Part shown: piece after piece, positions 25,649 to 34,383 of the stretch
Numbering within the stretch: position 1 is the first letter of the stretch
Layout of the letters: each line of letters starts with the position of its first letter
Assembly: GCF_900177415.1 (NCBI RefSeq)
Contig: NZ_FXAF01000006.1
Location: 520,001 to 584,000 of the forward strand
DNA length: 64,000 bases
Source: Xaviernesmea oryzae
Lineage (GTDB): Bacteria > Pseudomonadota > Alphaproteobacteria > Rhizobiales > Rhizobiaceae
Direction: 5' to 3'
Notes under the pieces: generated by a model
The model's input: only the letters and a program-made list of their open reading frames with translations
The model's database searches: none
Told to the model about the DNA's origin: nothing
Translations under genes and position numbers: made by a program

Positions 25649-25996
25649 TCAGCCTTTGGCGGAAGGGGCGCAGCAGGCCGCGACGGCCGCCGCAGGAGCG
25701 CAGATTTCCGGATGCCCGGCACAGCAGTCTTCCATCAGGAAGCGTACCAGCTCGCCGAGCGCATGGTAGTTGGCGCTGTAGATGATCGAGCGGGCTTCCC
25801 GCTGTTGAGAGATCAGCCCGGCCCTGTCGAGTTCCTTGAGGTGAAATGAGATGTTGGAGGGGGAGACTTCGAGCTTTTCCGCAATCGTCCCGGCCGCCAT
25901 GCCGGCGGGGCCGGCCACCACGAGCATGCGGACGATCTGCAGGCGGGTCTCCTGCGAGAGCGCACCGAAGGACGCGAGGGCTTGACCTTGATCCAT
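25649..25996 (-). CDS. arsR: ArsR-family arsenic-responsive repressor
   Basis: A 115-residue winged-helix repressor. The DNA-recognition helix is VSPSNISFHLKELDRAGL (about residues 45-61). The classical ELCVC metal site of R773 ArsR is absent. Instead there are C-terminal cysteines at 91, 92 and 99 and a further pair at 108-109, a layout like the Acidithiobacillus-type ArsR in which three C-terminal cysteines bind arsenite. It should repress both its own operon (arsR-aqpS-arsC-MFS) and the divergent DUF6428 gene from the shared 42-base intergenic region. Confidence 0.93.
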   Translation of the reverse strand: MDQGQALASFGALSQETRLQIVRMLVVAGPAGMAAGTIAEKLEVSPSNISFHLKELDRAGLISQQREARSIIYSANYHALGELVRFLMEDCCAGHPEICAPAAAVAACCAPSAKG

Positions 25997-25997
25997 A

Positions 25998-26022
25998 ATT
26001 CAACAATCCTTGAAATATTGAA
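25998..26022. promoter_or_regulatory. Putative ArsR operator
   Basis: TTCAA at 25999-26003 and TTGAA at 26010-26014 form an inverted repeat with a six-base centre, and a further TTGAA follows at 26018-26022. The site lies between the divergent arsR and DUF6428 start codons, so one bound dimer could repress both. Confidence 0.6.
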
Positions 26023-26038
26023 ATAAGGAGTAGCGGAA

Positions 26039-26560
26039 ATGAACGCAATTGACAAGCAGCTTGTGAAGGAGGACGTCAGCCTGGGCTTCCTTCTCGATGC
26101 CCTGGCAAGCGCCGAGAACCTGCCGCTGGTGTTCCACTACGACGGGCAGCCGGTAAAGCCGGGCTACCACGTCACCGAAGTCAAGGCCGGGCGTTTCTCG
26201 GCGCTCGATTGCGGCGCCAACCCAGAAGCCTGGTCGGAAATCTTCGTGCAGCTCTGGGACATCGAGGAAGGCGACCGCACGCACATGCCGGCCGGAAGGT
26301 TCGGGGCGATCATCCGCAAGGTATCCGAGCATGTCGATCTCGACGGTTCCGCCAGGCTGACATTCGAGGTGAGCGACGGCGTGCGGCCGATGCAGCTCTA
26401 TTGCGCCTCAACTCCGGTCCCGCAGGGCGGTGCCTTGCATGTGCAACTGGTCGCGCGTCCGGCAAGCTGCAAGCCGCGCGACCGCTGGCTGGCTGAGGAG
26501 ACGGCAAGAACGGCCGCCTGCTGTGGCCCGTCTGGCGGAAACGGTGCCTGCTGCCCATGA
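26039..26560 (+). CDS. DUF6428-family protein of the arsenic cluster
   Basis: A 173-residue protein starting MNAIDKQLVKEDVSLGFLLD, with a compact alpha/beta core to about residue 145 and a cysteine-rich end (CCGP, then ACCP at the last residues). Proteins of this type (as I recall, DUF6428) are regularly found divergent from arsR in rhizobial arsenic operons. The role is unknown; the Cys pairs would suit binding of arsenite or another thiophilic metal, which is inference. AAGGAG lies 8 bases before the ATG and the ArsR operator precedes it. Confidence 0.75.
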   Translation: MNAIDKQLVKEDVSLGFLLDALASAENLPLVFHYDGQPVKPGYHVTEVKAGRFSALDCGANPEAWSEIFVQLWDIEEGDRTHMPAGRFGAIIRKVSEHVDLDGSARLTFEVSDGVRPMQLYCASTPVPQGGALHVQLVARPASCKPRDRWLAEETARTAACCGPSGGNGACCP

Positions 26561-26612
26561 GCGGAATTGGGCTTTTAAGTGCTGAAAAACGCCTTGCAGC
26601 TATGGCTTGCCA

Positions 26613-27044
26613 TCAAAGCTTCCGGGCGTTTTCGACGATCATCCGCATATATTCGATCATCAGTTCGCGTTCGAAGCGCTTGAAGCCGGAAAACAGGGCG
26701 GCATCCGCTTCGGCCGCCGCTTCCAGGGCCTTGGCCTCGAGCGCGCGGCCGAGCGGGGTGAGCGTGATGACCTGCGCGCGCCGGTCGCTGGGGTGAGGGC
26801 TGCGCTCGATGAGCCCGTCGCGCTCCATGCGCGAAAGCGTATTGGCGAGCGTGGCCTGTTCCACCTCCAGCTTGTCGAGGAGTTGCTTCTGGGTGAGTCC
26901 GTCCTTCTGCCAGAGTTCGAGAAGCACCGGAAACTGGCCGGGAGAAAATCCGAGCGCCGTGGACCGCTTCTGCAGGGAGCGCGCGAAACCCTTGGCCAAC
27001 TGACCGGCAAGGTAGGTGGCCGAATGCGAGCGGTCGAATCCCAT
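26613..27044 (-). CDS. MarR-family transcriptional regulator
   Basis: A 143-residue winged-helix regulator. The recognition region is KDGLTQKQLLDKLEVEQATL followed by RMERDGLIERSPHPSDRRAQ, containing the wing with the family-typical DRR motif. Long N- and C-terminal helices form the dimer. The ATG at 27044 has GGAGA upstream; the frame continues further up without similarity and would enter the sRNA. The order MarR regulator, AbcR-type sRNA, polA matches the Sinorhizobium SMc02851-polA locus as I recall it. Target and ligand unknown. Confidence 0.9.
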   Translation of the reverse strand: MGFDRSHSATYLAGQLAKGFARSLQKRSTALGFSPGQFPVLLELWQKDGLTQKQLLDKLEVEQATLANTLSRMERDGLIERSPHPSDRRAQVITLTPLGRALEAKALEAAAEADAALFSGFKRFERELMIEYMRMIVENARKL

Positions 27045-27165
27045 GGCTGGTCTCCATCCCTCCCTGAACGAGCCTCTGTGGGGGCATGTCTTGCAGATAT
27101 ATCGCACACCATGCTTTCGCCAAGCGTGTGCGGGGCCGTTCGGGATCACAAGCGTTCCTGCGCCT

Positions 27166-27317
27166 GAAAAAGTGAAAACCGCCATGGCCGGGAGGGGGAC
27201 GGCCATGGCGGTTCTGATGGAAGGGCAAAGACCCGGAGAGGGGGATAGGTCTTTGCCCGGTCTGGCGCGGCGGGGGACAGGCCAGCTACCAGACTGCGGC
27301 GTGATCAACTCGCCGGT
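27166..27317 (-). ncRNA. AbcR-type (alpha-r15 family) small RNA
   Basis: The intergenic region between polA and the MarR gene carries a minus-strand sRNA unit. The 3' hairpin is a near-perfect terminator with arms 27177-27189 and 27201-27213, loop GTCCCCCTCCC, then TTTTCACTTTTT. A second hairpin has arms 27223-27233 and 27248-27258 (GGGCAAAGACC / GGTCTTTGCCC) and the C-rich loop CCCCCTCTCC. Both loops are anti-Shine-Dalgarno-like. AbcR1/AbcR2 sRNAs occupy this locus in Sinorhizobium and silence ABC-transporter and other mRNAs through such motifs with Hfq. Only one copy is seen here. Confidence 0.75.
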
Positions 27318-27324
27318 ACAGCTG

Positions 27325-27353
27325 AAATGTGGGGCCGAATGCGGCATTTCAAG
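27325..27353 (-). promoter_or_regulatory. Putative promoter of the AbcR-type sRNA
   Basis: On the minus strand CTTGAA (27353-27348), 17 bases, then ACATTT (27330-27325). This is close to the rhizobial sigma-70 consensus and places the sRNA start near 27317. Confidence 0.5.
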
Positions 27354-27459
27354 GGAGGTGCTTATTACAAATCGGTAACGTTCCGGTGAGGCCTCCGAAG
27401 CGGCATAAGGGCGAAGTTTTCATGGACGGATCAAGTGCCCCACGCTATTGATTTGGCCC

Positions 27460-30444
27460 ATGAAAAAAGGCGATCATCTTTTCCTTGTCGACGGTTCCGG
27501 CTTCATCTTCCGCGCCTTCCACGCGCTGCCGCCGCTCACCCGCAAATCCGATGGCCTGCCGGTCGGGGCCGTCTCCGGTTTCTGCAACATGCTGTGGAAG
27601 CTCTTGACCGATGCGCGCGATACGTCCGTCGGGGTGACGCCGACGCATTTCGCGGTCATCTTCGACTATTCGGCCAAGACCTTCCGCAAGGAAATCTACG
27701 ACGCCTACAAGGCCAACCGCTCCGCCCCGCCGGAAGAGCTGATCCCGCAATTCGGCCTCATCCGCGAGGCGACCCGCGCCTTCAACCTGCCCTGCATCGA
27801 GACGGAGGGTTTCGAGGCCGACGACATCATCGCCACCTATGCCCGCCAGGCCGAGGCGGTCGGCGCGGACGTGACCATCGTCTCCTCCGACAAGGACCTG
27901 ATGCAGCTCGTGACGCCGAACGTCCACATGTACGACAGCATGAAGGACAAGCAGATCGGCATTCCCGACGTCATCGAGAAATGGGGCGTGCCTCCGGAAA
28001 AGATGATCGACCTGCAGGCCATGGTCGGCGATTCGGTCGATAACGTGCCCGGCATTCCGGGCATCGGTCCGAAGACGGCCGCGCAGCTTCTGGAAGAATT
28101 CGGCGATCTCGACCAGCTGCTTGCCCGCGCCGAGGAGATCAAGCAGGTGAAGCGGCGGGAAAACATCGTCGCAAATGCCGATCTCGCCCGCCTGTCGCGC
28201 CGGCTTGTATCGCTCAGGACCGACGTGCCGCTCGATCTCGATCTCGGCGCGCTGGTGCTGGAGCCCCAGAACGGCCCCAAGCTGATCGCCTTCCTGAAGG
28301 CGATGGAATTCACCACGCTGACGCGACGCGTCGCGACCGCCTGCGATTGCAATGCCGACGAGGTCGAGCCCGCGGTCCTCAAGATCGAATGGGGCGAGGC
28401 GGCCCGCGGTCCGGACCTCGATGCAGGTGCCGCGGCACCCGTCGATACCGGCGAGGCCGCGGCGGAGGCGCCCGCCAACCTGCCCAAGGCGCCGGTTGCG
28501 AAGGGCGCGGAAGCGGCGACGCCCGCGGAACTTGCCCGGACGCGCATCGAGGCCTTTGCGAACGCCAAGCTCGATCCGAGCTGCTACGTGACCATCCGCG
28601 ACGTCGAAGTGCTGGACGACTGGATCCGCGCGGCGCAGCAGACCGGCCTCGTCGCCTTCGACACCGAGACCACCTCGCTCGATCCCATGCAGGCGGAACT
28701 GGTCGGCTTCTCGCTGGCGATCGCGGACAACATGGACAATCCCTCAGGCCTGGACGTCCGCGCGGCCTACGTGCCGCTGATCCACAAGACGGGCGTGGGC
28801 GACCTGCTCGGCGGCGGGATGGCGGAAAACCAGATCCCGACGCAGGAGGCGCTTACCCGGCTGAAGCCGCTGCTGGAGGACCCGTCGGTCCTGAAGGTCG
28901 CCCAGAACCTGAAGTTCGACTATCTCCTGATGAAGCGCCACGGCATCACCGTCGAGAGCTACGACGACACGATGCTGATGTCCTACGTGCTGGAAGCGGG
29001 CAAGGCCAATCACGGCATGGACGCTCTTTCGGAGCGCTGGCTGAACCACAAGCCCATCACCTTCAAGGATGTCGCCGGCAGCGGCAAGACGGGCGTCACC
29101 TTCGATTTCGTCGATATCGACAAGGCGACGGCCTACGCCGCGGAAGACGCCGACGTGACGCTGCGTCTCTGGATGGTCCTGAAGCCGCAGCTCGCGGCGG
29201 CGGGTCTCACGCGCATCTACGAGCGGCTGGAGCGGCCGCTGGTCGCGGTGCTGGCCCGGATGGAGGAGCGCGGCATCACCATCGACCGGCAGATCCTGTC
29301 GCGCCTTTCGGGGGAGCTCGCGCAGAGGGCGGCAGCCTTCGAGGACGAGATCTACGAGCTCGCCGGCGAGAAATTCACCATCGGTTCGCCGAAGCAGCTC
29401 GGCGATATCCTGTTCGGCAAGATGGGCCTGCCGGGCGGCGCCAAGACCAAGACCGGCCAGTGGTCCACGTCGGCGAGCGTTCTGGAAGACCTCGCCGCCG
29501 CCGGCCATGAGCTGCCGCGCAAGATCGTCGACTGGCGCCAGCTCACCAAGCTGAAATCCACCTACACGGACGCCCTGCCAGGTTACGTCCATCCCGAAAC
29601 GAAGCGGGTTCACACCTGTTTCTCGCTGGCCTCGACGACCACGGGCCGTCTCTCGTCCTCGGAACCGAACCTGCAGAACATCCCGGTCCGCACGGCTGAA
29701 GGCCGCAAGATCCGCACGGCTTTCATCTCGACGCCGGGCCACAAGCTGGTCTCGGCCGACTACAGCCAGATCGAGCTGCGCGTGCTTGCTCATGTGGCCG
29801 ACATTCCGCAGCTCCGCCAGGCTTTCGCCGACGGCATCGACATTCACGCGATGACCGCGTCGGAAATGTTCGGCGTGCCGGTGGAAGGCATGCCGAGCGA
29901 AGTGCGCCGGCGCGCCAAGGCGATCAATTTCGGCATCATCTACGGCATTTCGGCTTTCGGTCTCGCCAACCAGCTGTCGATCGAACGGTCCGAGGCGGGC
30001 GAATACATCAAGAAATATTTCGAGCGCTTTCCCGGCATCCGCGACTACATGGAAAGCACCAAGAACTTCGCGCGCGAGAACGGCTATGTGGAGACGATCT
30101 TCGGCCGCCGGGCGCATTATCCGGAGATCAAGTCGTCCAACCCGTCCGTGCGTGCCTTCAACGAGCGCGCCTCGATCAACGCGCCGATCCAGGGTTCGGC
30201 GGCCGACATCATCCGCCGCGCCATGGTGAAGGTCGAGCCGGCGCTTTCAAAGGCGGGGCTTTCGGCCCGCATGCTGCTGCAGGTGCATGACGAACTGATC
30301 TTCGAGGTCGAGGACGAGGAAATCGAACGGACGCTTCCGGTGATCATCTCGACCATGGAACAGGCGGCGATGCCCGCGATCGCCATGAAAGTGCCGCTGA
30401 AGGTGGATGCCCGGGCGGCCGTCAACTGGGACGAGGCGCACTAA
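27460..30444 (+). CDS. polA: DNA polymerase I
   Basis: A 994-residue repair and Okazaki-fragment polymerase with all three domains. The 5'-nuclease domain is at about 1-300 (LFLVDGSGFIFRAFHALPPL at the start, DKDLMQLV, the H3TH GIPGIGPKTA). A variable Ala/Pro-rich linker follows. The 3'-5' exonuclease domain has FDTETTSL near residue 400. The polymerase domain has DYSQIELR near 767, RRRAKAINFGIIYG and QVHDELIFEV near 942. The proofreading residues look intact. The ATG at 27460 gives the conserved start; no strong ribosome binding site is seen. Confidence 0.97.
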   Translation: MKKGDHLFLVDGSGFIFRAFHALPPLTRKSDGLPVGAVSGFCNMLWKLLTDARDTSVGVTPTHFAVIFDYSAKTFRKEIYDAYKANRSAPPEELIPQFGLIREATRAFNLPCIETEGFEADDIIATYARQAEAVGADVTIVSSDKDLMQLVTPNVHMYDSMKDKQIGIPDVIEKWGVPPEKMIDLQAMVGDSVDNVPGIPGIGPKTAAQLLEEFGDLDQLLARAEEIKQVKRRENIVANADLARLSRRLVSLRTDVPLDLDLGALVLEPQNGPKLIAFLKAMEFTTLTRRVATACDCNADEVEPAVLKIEWGEAARGPDLDAGAAAPVDTGEAAAEAPANLPKAPVAKGAEAATPAELARTRIEAFANAKLDPSCYVTIRDVEVLDDWIRAAQQTGLVAFDTETTSLDPMQAELVGFSLAIADNMDNPSGLDVRAAYVPLIHKTGVGDLLGGGMAENQIPTQEALTRLKPLLEDPSVLKVAQNLKFDYLLMKRHGITVESYDDTMLMSYVLEAGKANHGMDALSERWLNHKPITFKDVAGSGKTGVTFDFVDIDKATAYAAEDADVTLRLWMVLKPQLAAAGLTRIYERLERPLVAVLARMEERGITIDRQILSRLSGELAQRAAAFEDEIYELAGEKFTIGSPKQLGDILFGKMGLPGGAKTKTGQWSTSASVLEDLAAAGHELPRKIVDWRQLTKLKSTYTDALPGYVHPETKRVHTCFSLASTTTGRLSSSEPNLQNIPVRTAEGRKIRTAFISTPGHKLVSADYSQIELRVLAHVADIPQLRQAFADGIDIHAMTASEMFGVPVEGMPSEVRRRAKAINFGIIYGISAFGLANQLSIERSEAGEYIKKYFERFPGIRDYMESTKNFARENGYVETIFGRRAHYPEIKSSNPSVRAFNERASINAPIQGSAADIIRRAMVKVEPALSKAGLSARMLLQVHDELIFEVEDEEIERTLPVIISTMEQAAMPAIAMKVPLKVDARAAVNWDEAH

Positions 30445-30480
30445 GCGCGATCGTTCCCGTTCTTTCGAGTTCAGGCCGGG

Positions 30481-31074
30481 TTATCTCGCCGCTGGAATGC
30501 AGTTGCGGAGGGCTTCGACCATCGCCTGTCCGGCGGCTTCGACCGGACCGCTGTTGTCGATCGTCACCACCCGATAATCGCCGGAGACGGTCAGCGAACT
30601 GCGCTCGAGCCGGCGGAGGATTTCCTCGCGCGTTTCCCGGCCGCGCGCCTCCAGCCGTGTGGCGAGGACATCCGGACGGGCGGTGACGTTGATCACGACG
30701 AGGCACGGATAGGCGGCCTTGAAATGCGGCAGCGCGGAACGGGAGCCGTTGGCGACGACGAGCCGGCCCCCGGCGACCGCCTCCTTCGTCTCCACGGGGA
30801 TGCCGTAACGCAGCCCGTGGGCGCCCCAGGACACGGCGAAACGGCCGGCCTTTTCGAGCGTTTCGAATTCGGCTTCCGATACGCCGTCATGATCTTCGCC
30901 GCCGGCCGCGGCGTCACGGGTGATGATCCTGCGGACGAAGACGACATCGTCGCGGCCTTCGAAAAACCGGGCGGCATGGGCCATCAGCGTGTCCTTGCCG
31001 GCACCGCTCGGGCCGACCACGGCGACCATGCAGCCGGTTGAGGCCGGTTTCGTCCCTGCCGGTCCCGGATCCAT
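30481..31074 (-). CDS. phnN: Ribose 1,5-bisphosphate phosphokinase
   Basis: A 197-residue P-loop kinase related to guanylate kinase. Walker A is VVGPSGAGKDT (about residues 19-29); the frame ends NCIPAAR. PhnN converts ribose 1,5-bisphosphate, a product of the C-P lyase pathway, into PRPP and so returns the ribose to nucleotide synthesis. It is the last gene of the phn cluster, and its ATG overlaps the phnM stop by four bases, which supports this start over the internal ATG before VAVVGPSG. Confidence 0.93.
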   Translation of the reverse strand: MDPGPAGTKPASTGCMVAVVGPSGAGKDTLMAHAARFFEGRDDVVFVRRIITRDAAAGGEDHDGVSEAEFETLEKAGRFAVSWGAHGLRYGIPVETKEAVAGGRLVVANGSRSALPHFKAAYPCLVVINVTARPDVLATRLEARGRETREEILRRLERSSLTVSGDYRVVTIDNSGPVEAAGQAMVEALRNCIPAAR

Positions 31075-32213
31075 CAGGCGACCCGCCGGCCTTCGCGCCA
31101 GACGGCGCGGGCGACCGGGACGCCCTGAACGCGGTGGACGCGGACGAGATCGGCACGCAGGCCCGTGTCGATGCGGCCGCGGTCGTTAAGGCCGACGGTG
31201 CGGGCCGGCGTCGCGGTGACCATGGCGAGCGCCCTCGGCAGCGAAATGCCTTCCACCTCGTCGGCCAGGACGAAGGGCGCGTGCAGGAGGCTCAGCGGCA
31301 CGTAATCCGAGGAAAGCACGTCGAGCACGCCGCGTTCTGCGAGGTCGCGAGCGGCGATATTGCCGGAGTGGGACTTGCCGCGCACGATGTTCGGCGCTCC
31401 CATCAGCACGCTCATGCCCGCTTCGTGCGAAGCCTTGGCCGCATCGAAGCTGGTCGGGAATTCCGCGAGCCGGACGCCGTTCTCGATCGCTTCGTCCACA
31501 TGGGTGAGCGTCGCGTCGTCATGGCTTGCGACGGTGATGCCGCGTTCGGCGCAGACTTGCGAGATCGCGAGGCGGTGCGGGGTCGAGTTGCGGGCCGATT
31601 CGCCCTGGCGCTTGGCCACGAAGGCGGCGAAAGCCTCGTCGCTGAGGCCGCGCTTCTTCTGGTAGTAGAGCGTGTATTGGTCCATCGTCTGGAACTGACG
31701 CTGGCCGGGAGCATGGTCCATCAGCGAGACGAGCCGGACATGCGGATCGTTCTCGAAATCGGCGAAATGCTCCATCACGTTGTCGGCCGAGACCTCGCAG
31801 CGCAGGTGGATGAAGTGCTCGGAGCGCAGGCGGCGTTCGCGGCCGGCGGCCTGGATGGCGTCGGCCATCTCGCGCATCTCGCCCCTTTCGAAACCGCCGT
31901 CCTCGTCGGCGCCCATGCGCAGGCAGTCGAAGACGGTGGTGATGCCCGAGGTCGCGACCTGGGCGTCATGGGCCTGGATCGCGGCCGTCGTGTTCCAGCG
32001 CACGCCGGGGCGCGGCGAATAGTGCTGTTCCAGATGGTCCGTATGCAGTTCCACCAGGCCGGGGATCAGGTAATCGCCCTCCAAGTCTTCGCCGGTGCGG
32101 ACGCTGCCTTCGGAGATGTCGGCGATCCTGCCGTCGCGGATCTGGACGGAGCCGTGGATCGTGCCGTCCTCCAGAACGATCCGGGCGTTGGTGAGCACGA
32201 GTTCGGCGGTCAT
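31074..32213 (-). CDS. phnM: Alpha-D-ribose 1-methylphosphonate 5-triphosphate diphosphatase
   Basis: A 379-residue amidohydrolase-fold enzyme that removes pyrophosphate from ribose 1-methylphosphonate 5-triphosphate, giving the direct C-P lyase substrate. The metal site is PGLVELHTDHLEQHYSPRPG (about residues 50-69), the PhnM version of the HxH motif. Later residues include HDDAT and the C-terminal LSSDYVPLSLLHAPF. Length is normal for PhnM. The upstream DUF1045 gene overlaps its start by four bases and phnN overlaps its stop. Confidence 0.96.
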   Translation of the reverse strand: MTAELVLTNARIVLEDGTIHGSVQIRDGRIADISEGSVRTGEDLEGDYLIPGLVELHTDHLEQHYSPRPGVRWNTTAAIQAHDAQVATSGITTVFDCLRMGADEDGGFERGEMREMADAIQAAGRERRLRSEHFIHLRCEVSADNVMEHFADFENDPHVRLVSLMDHAPGQRQFQTMDQYTLYYQKKRGLSDEAFAAFVAKRQGESARNSTPHRLAISQVCAERGITVASHDDATLTHVDEAIENGVRLAEFPTSFDAAKASHEAGMSVLMGAPNIVRGKSHSGNIAARDLAERGVLDVLSSDYVPLSLLHAPFVLADEVEGISLPRALAMVTATPARTVGLNDRGRIDTGLRADLVRVHRVQGVPVARAVWREGRRVA

Positions 32214-32923
32214 GATGCGATCTTTCTGTTTTCGGAAGCAGGCGCAAGCGCAAGCCGGCGATGGACGATGAAGGGCGCTCCCCGCTCGGGTTCGATGAAG
32301 AGGGCCAGGCCGTCGATGGCCAGCGGCGCATTCGTGAAGGCCAGGAAGCGGCGGTCGAGTTCCCGGCGCATGGCGGGCGCCTGTTCGGCAGGCACCTGGC
32401 CGGTCAGCGTCATGTGGAAGCGGAACTCGTCCATGACATAAGGGTAGCCCCAGCGCTCGAGATTGGCGCGGTGCTCGGCGCTCAGGTTTTCTGGCTTGCG
32501 GCGCGCGATATCGGCTTCCGAGAGCGGCGCCCGGAAGGGCTCGAAATCCTCGACGATGCGCGCGGCGAAATGCTGAAGTGCCGGATAGACCGTATCGGGA
32601 ACGAGCGCGAAGAAGCGTCCGAGCTGGCCGATGATGACATTCGGGATATCGAAGGCGGACGTTTCGGCCGCAAAACGCTCGAAGGCGGCGACGAGTTCTG
32701 CTTCCGTCCGGTCCGGACTGAGCTCGAACGGCGCCTTCAGGGTCGCATGGAAACCGTAGCGGCGCGGATCGGCGGTCAGCTCATGGACAATATCCGTGGA
32801 AAGCCCCTCGACATCGGGCGTCGGAAACGTTTCGCCGGTGAAGGGGTCGCGGCCGAGCCAATGCGTTGCCGCTTTCGTCAGCGGATGGTTTTCGGCGGGC
32901 GAAAAATACAGAGCGTAGCGCAA
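32210..32923 (-). CDS. 2H phosphoesterase of the phn cluster (DUF1045)
   Basis: A 237-residue protein of the DUF1045 / phosphonate-metabolism family (TIGR03223 type). It carries the two histidine motifs of 2H phosphoesterases: HATL in YGFHATLKAPF (about residues 58-61) and HMTL in FRFHMTLTG (about 168-171). In phn clusters lacking phnP, as here, it is the natural candidate to open 5-phosphoribosyl 1,2-cyclic phosphate, the product of C-P bond cleavage, before PhnN acts. That substrate is an inference from context. It overlaps phnM by four bases and follows phnE2 after 113 bases. Confidence 0.85.
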   Translation of the reverse strand: MRYALYFSPAENHPLTKAATHWLGRDPFTGETFPTPDVEGLSTDIVHELTADPRRYGFHATLKAPFELSPDRTEAELVAAFERFAAETSAFDIPNVIIGQLGRFFALVPDTVYPALQHFAARIVEDFEPFRAPLSEADIARRKPENLSAEHRANLERWGYPYVMDEFRFHMTLTGQVPAEQAPAMRRELDRRFLAFTNAPLAIDGLALFIEPERGAPFIVHRRLALAPASENRKIAS

Positions 32924-33036
32924 GACAGGATTCCGGAATCAAGAGGGGCCGGCGGAAGAATAGCCTCCCGCCGCGCGCCGAAACAGGACCTCCGGCTAAA
33001 AGATTTCCATGACAGAATGATGATGGAAACCACGTG

Positions 33037-34383
33037 TCAGTGGCTCTTTCTTCCGATGAGGCGGGAACGCAACGCATTGGAGACGTTGTCGAACACGAAG
33101 ACGACCAGGAGGATGAGGAGCACCATATAGGCGACCTTGTCCCAATCGGCATTCGTCTTCATCGATTCGAGCAGCTTGAGGCCAATCCCGCCCGCGCCGA
33201 CGGCGCCGATGACGGTCGCGGAGCGGGTATTCGACTCCCAGAAATACAGCGACTGGGAGACGAAGACCGGCAGGACCTGCGGCACGGTGCCGTAACGCTG
33301 CACGATGACGGGAGAGGCGCCGACGGACTTCACGCCCTCGCGCTGCTTGTCGTCGGCATTTTCCAGCGCTTCGGAATAGACTTTGCCGAGAGCGCCGGTA
33401 TCGGTGAAGAAGATCGCCGCGATGCCGGGGATCGGTCCGGGGCCGAAGGCGCGGGTGAAGAACAGCGCCCAGATCAGCATGTCGATCGACCGCAGGAAGT
33501 CGAAGACGCGCTTCATGCCCCAGTTGACCGGACGGCTTCGCGTGATGTTGCGCGCCGCGACGAAGGCGAGCGGGAAGGCGATCAATGTTGCGAACAGCGT
33601 CCCGACAAAGGCCATGACCAGCGTCTGCATCAGCTTCGAGAGAATGTCGGCATGCTGCCAGCTCGCATTGTTCAGGAAGTTGTCGAGCGCCAGCGACGCG
33701 TTGGACCGGTTCGGATCGAGCCGCTCTCCGGAAAGCATCAGCCCTGCGACTTCGGGAAGGCTGCGGCCCCAGAAGGGCGACTGCGTATCGAAGAAGAAAT
33801 TCGCCCAGCCGAGGAAACGCCGCTGGATATAGACCTGGCTGGAGCGGATTTCCGCCTGGCCCTCGAAGCCGAAATAGACCATCACCTTGTTGCCGTCCTG
33901 CTCCATCGCCGCCGGTGCGCCGGGCGGGAGGACGGCCTGGTCGGAGGTTATTTCGACGGGATAGGACCTGCCGTCGAGATGGATATCGACGCGGGCGGGA
34001 GTGACGTCGAGCCGGTCGCTGCCGCCGAAGGATACGGTGTAGCCGCCACCCGGCATGGGCTGCATCCATGGGATGTTCGCCCCCTGCGGATACTGCCCGC
34101 GGCTCGTCCACTGCGGCACGACCTCGCCGTTCTGGAAGCGCAGGCGCGGCTGGGCGCGCCAGGAATACCAGTCCTGCAGATAGATCGACGCGCGATCCCA
34201 GTTGCCGTTCACGAAGGTCGGAATGACGTTGAAGAACGCGAAGCAGAAGGCGAGGTAGACGACGACCACGGCGGCAGAGACGGCCAGCCCCCAGCGCTGC
34301 ATGAAGCTGCGGTGGAAGACTTGCGGATAGGTTGCCAGAAGACGGTCGCGCTCTGCCGCATTGATGGTCGGAACGGATGACAT
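33037..34383 (-). CDS. phnE2: Phosphonate ABC transporter permease, long form
   Basis: A 448-residue inner-membrane permease. A first transmembrane helix (about residues 30-55) is followed by roughly 180 residues of periplasmic, beta-rich sequence and then the usual five-helix BPD_transp_1 core (from about 235). The EAA loop is seen as EGVKSVGASPVIVQRYGTVPQ and AVGAGGIGLKLLES. The long insert is absent from PhnE1 (326 residues); similar long forms (PhoT) are known in Sinorhizobium. Its ATG overlaps the phnE1 stop by four bases. It pairs with PhnE1 as the membrane channel for phosphonate uptake. Confidence 0.9.
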   Translation of the reverse strand: MSSVPTINAAERDRLLATYPQVFHRSFMQRWGLAVSAAVVVVYLAFCFAFFNVIPTFVNGNWDRASIYLQDWYSWRAQPRLRFQNGEVVPQWTSRGQYPQGANIPWMQPMPGGGYTVSFGGSDRLDVTPARVDIHLDGRSYPVEITSDQAVLPPGAPAAMEQDGNKVMVYFGFEGQAEIRSSQVYIQRRFLGWANFFFDTQSPFWGRSLPEVAGLMLSGERLDPNRSNASLALDNFLNNASWQHADILSKLMQTLVMAFVGTLFATLIAFPLAFVAARNITRSRPVNWGMKRVFDFLRSIDMLIWALFFTRAFGPGPIPGIAAIFFTDTGALGKVYSEALENADDKQREGVKSVGASPVIVQRYGTVPQVLPVFVSQSLYFWESNTRSATVIGAVGAGGIGLKLLESMKTNADWDKVAYMVLLILLVVFVFDNVSNALRSRLIGRKSH

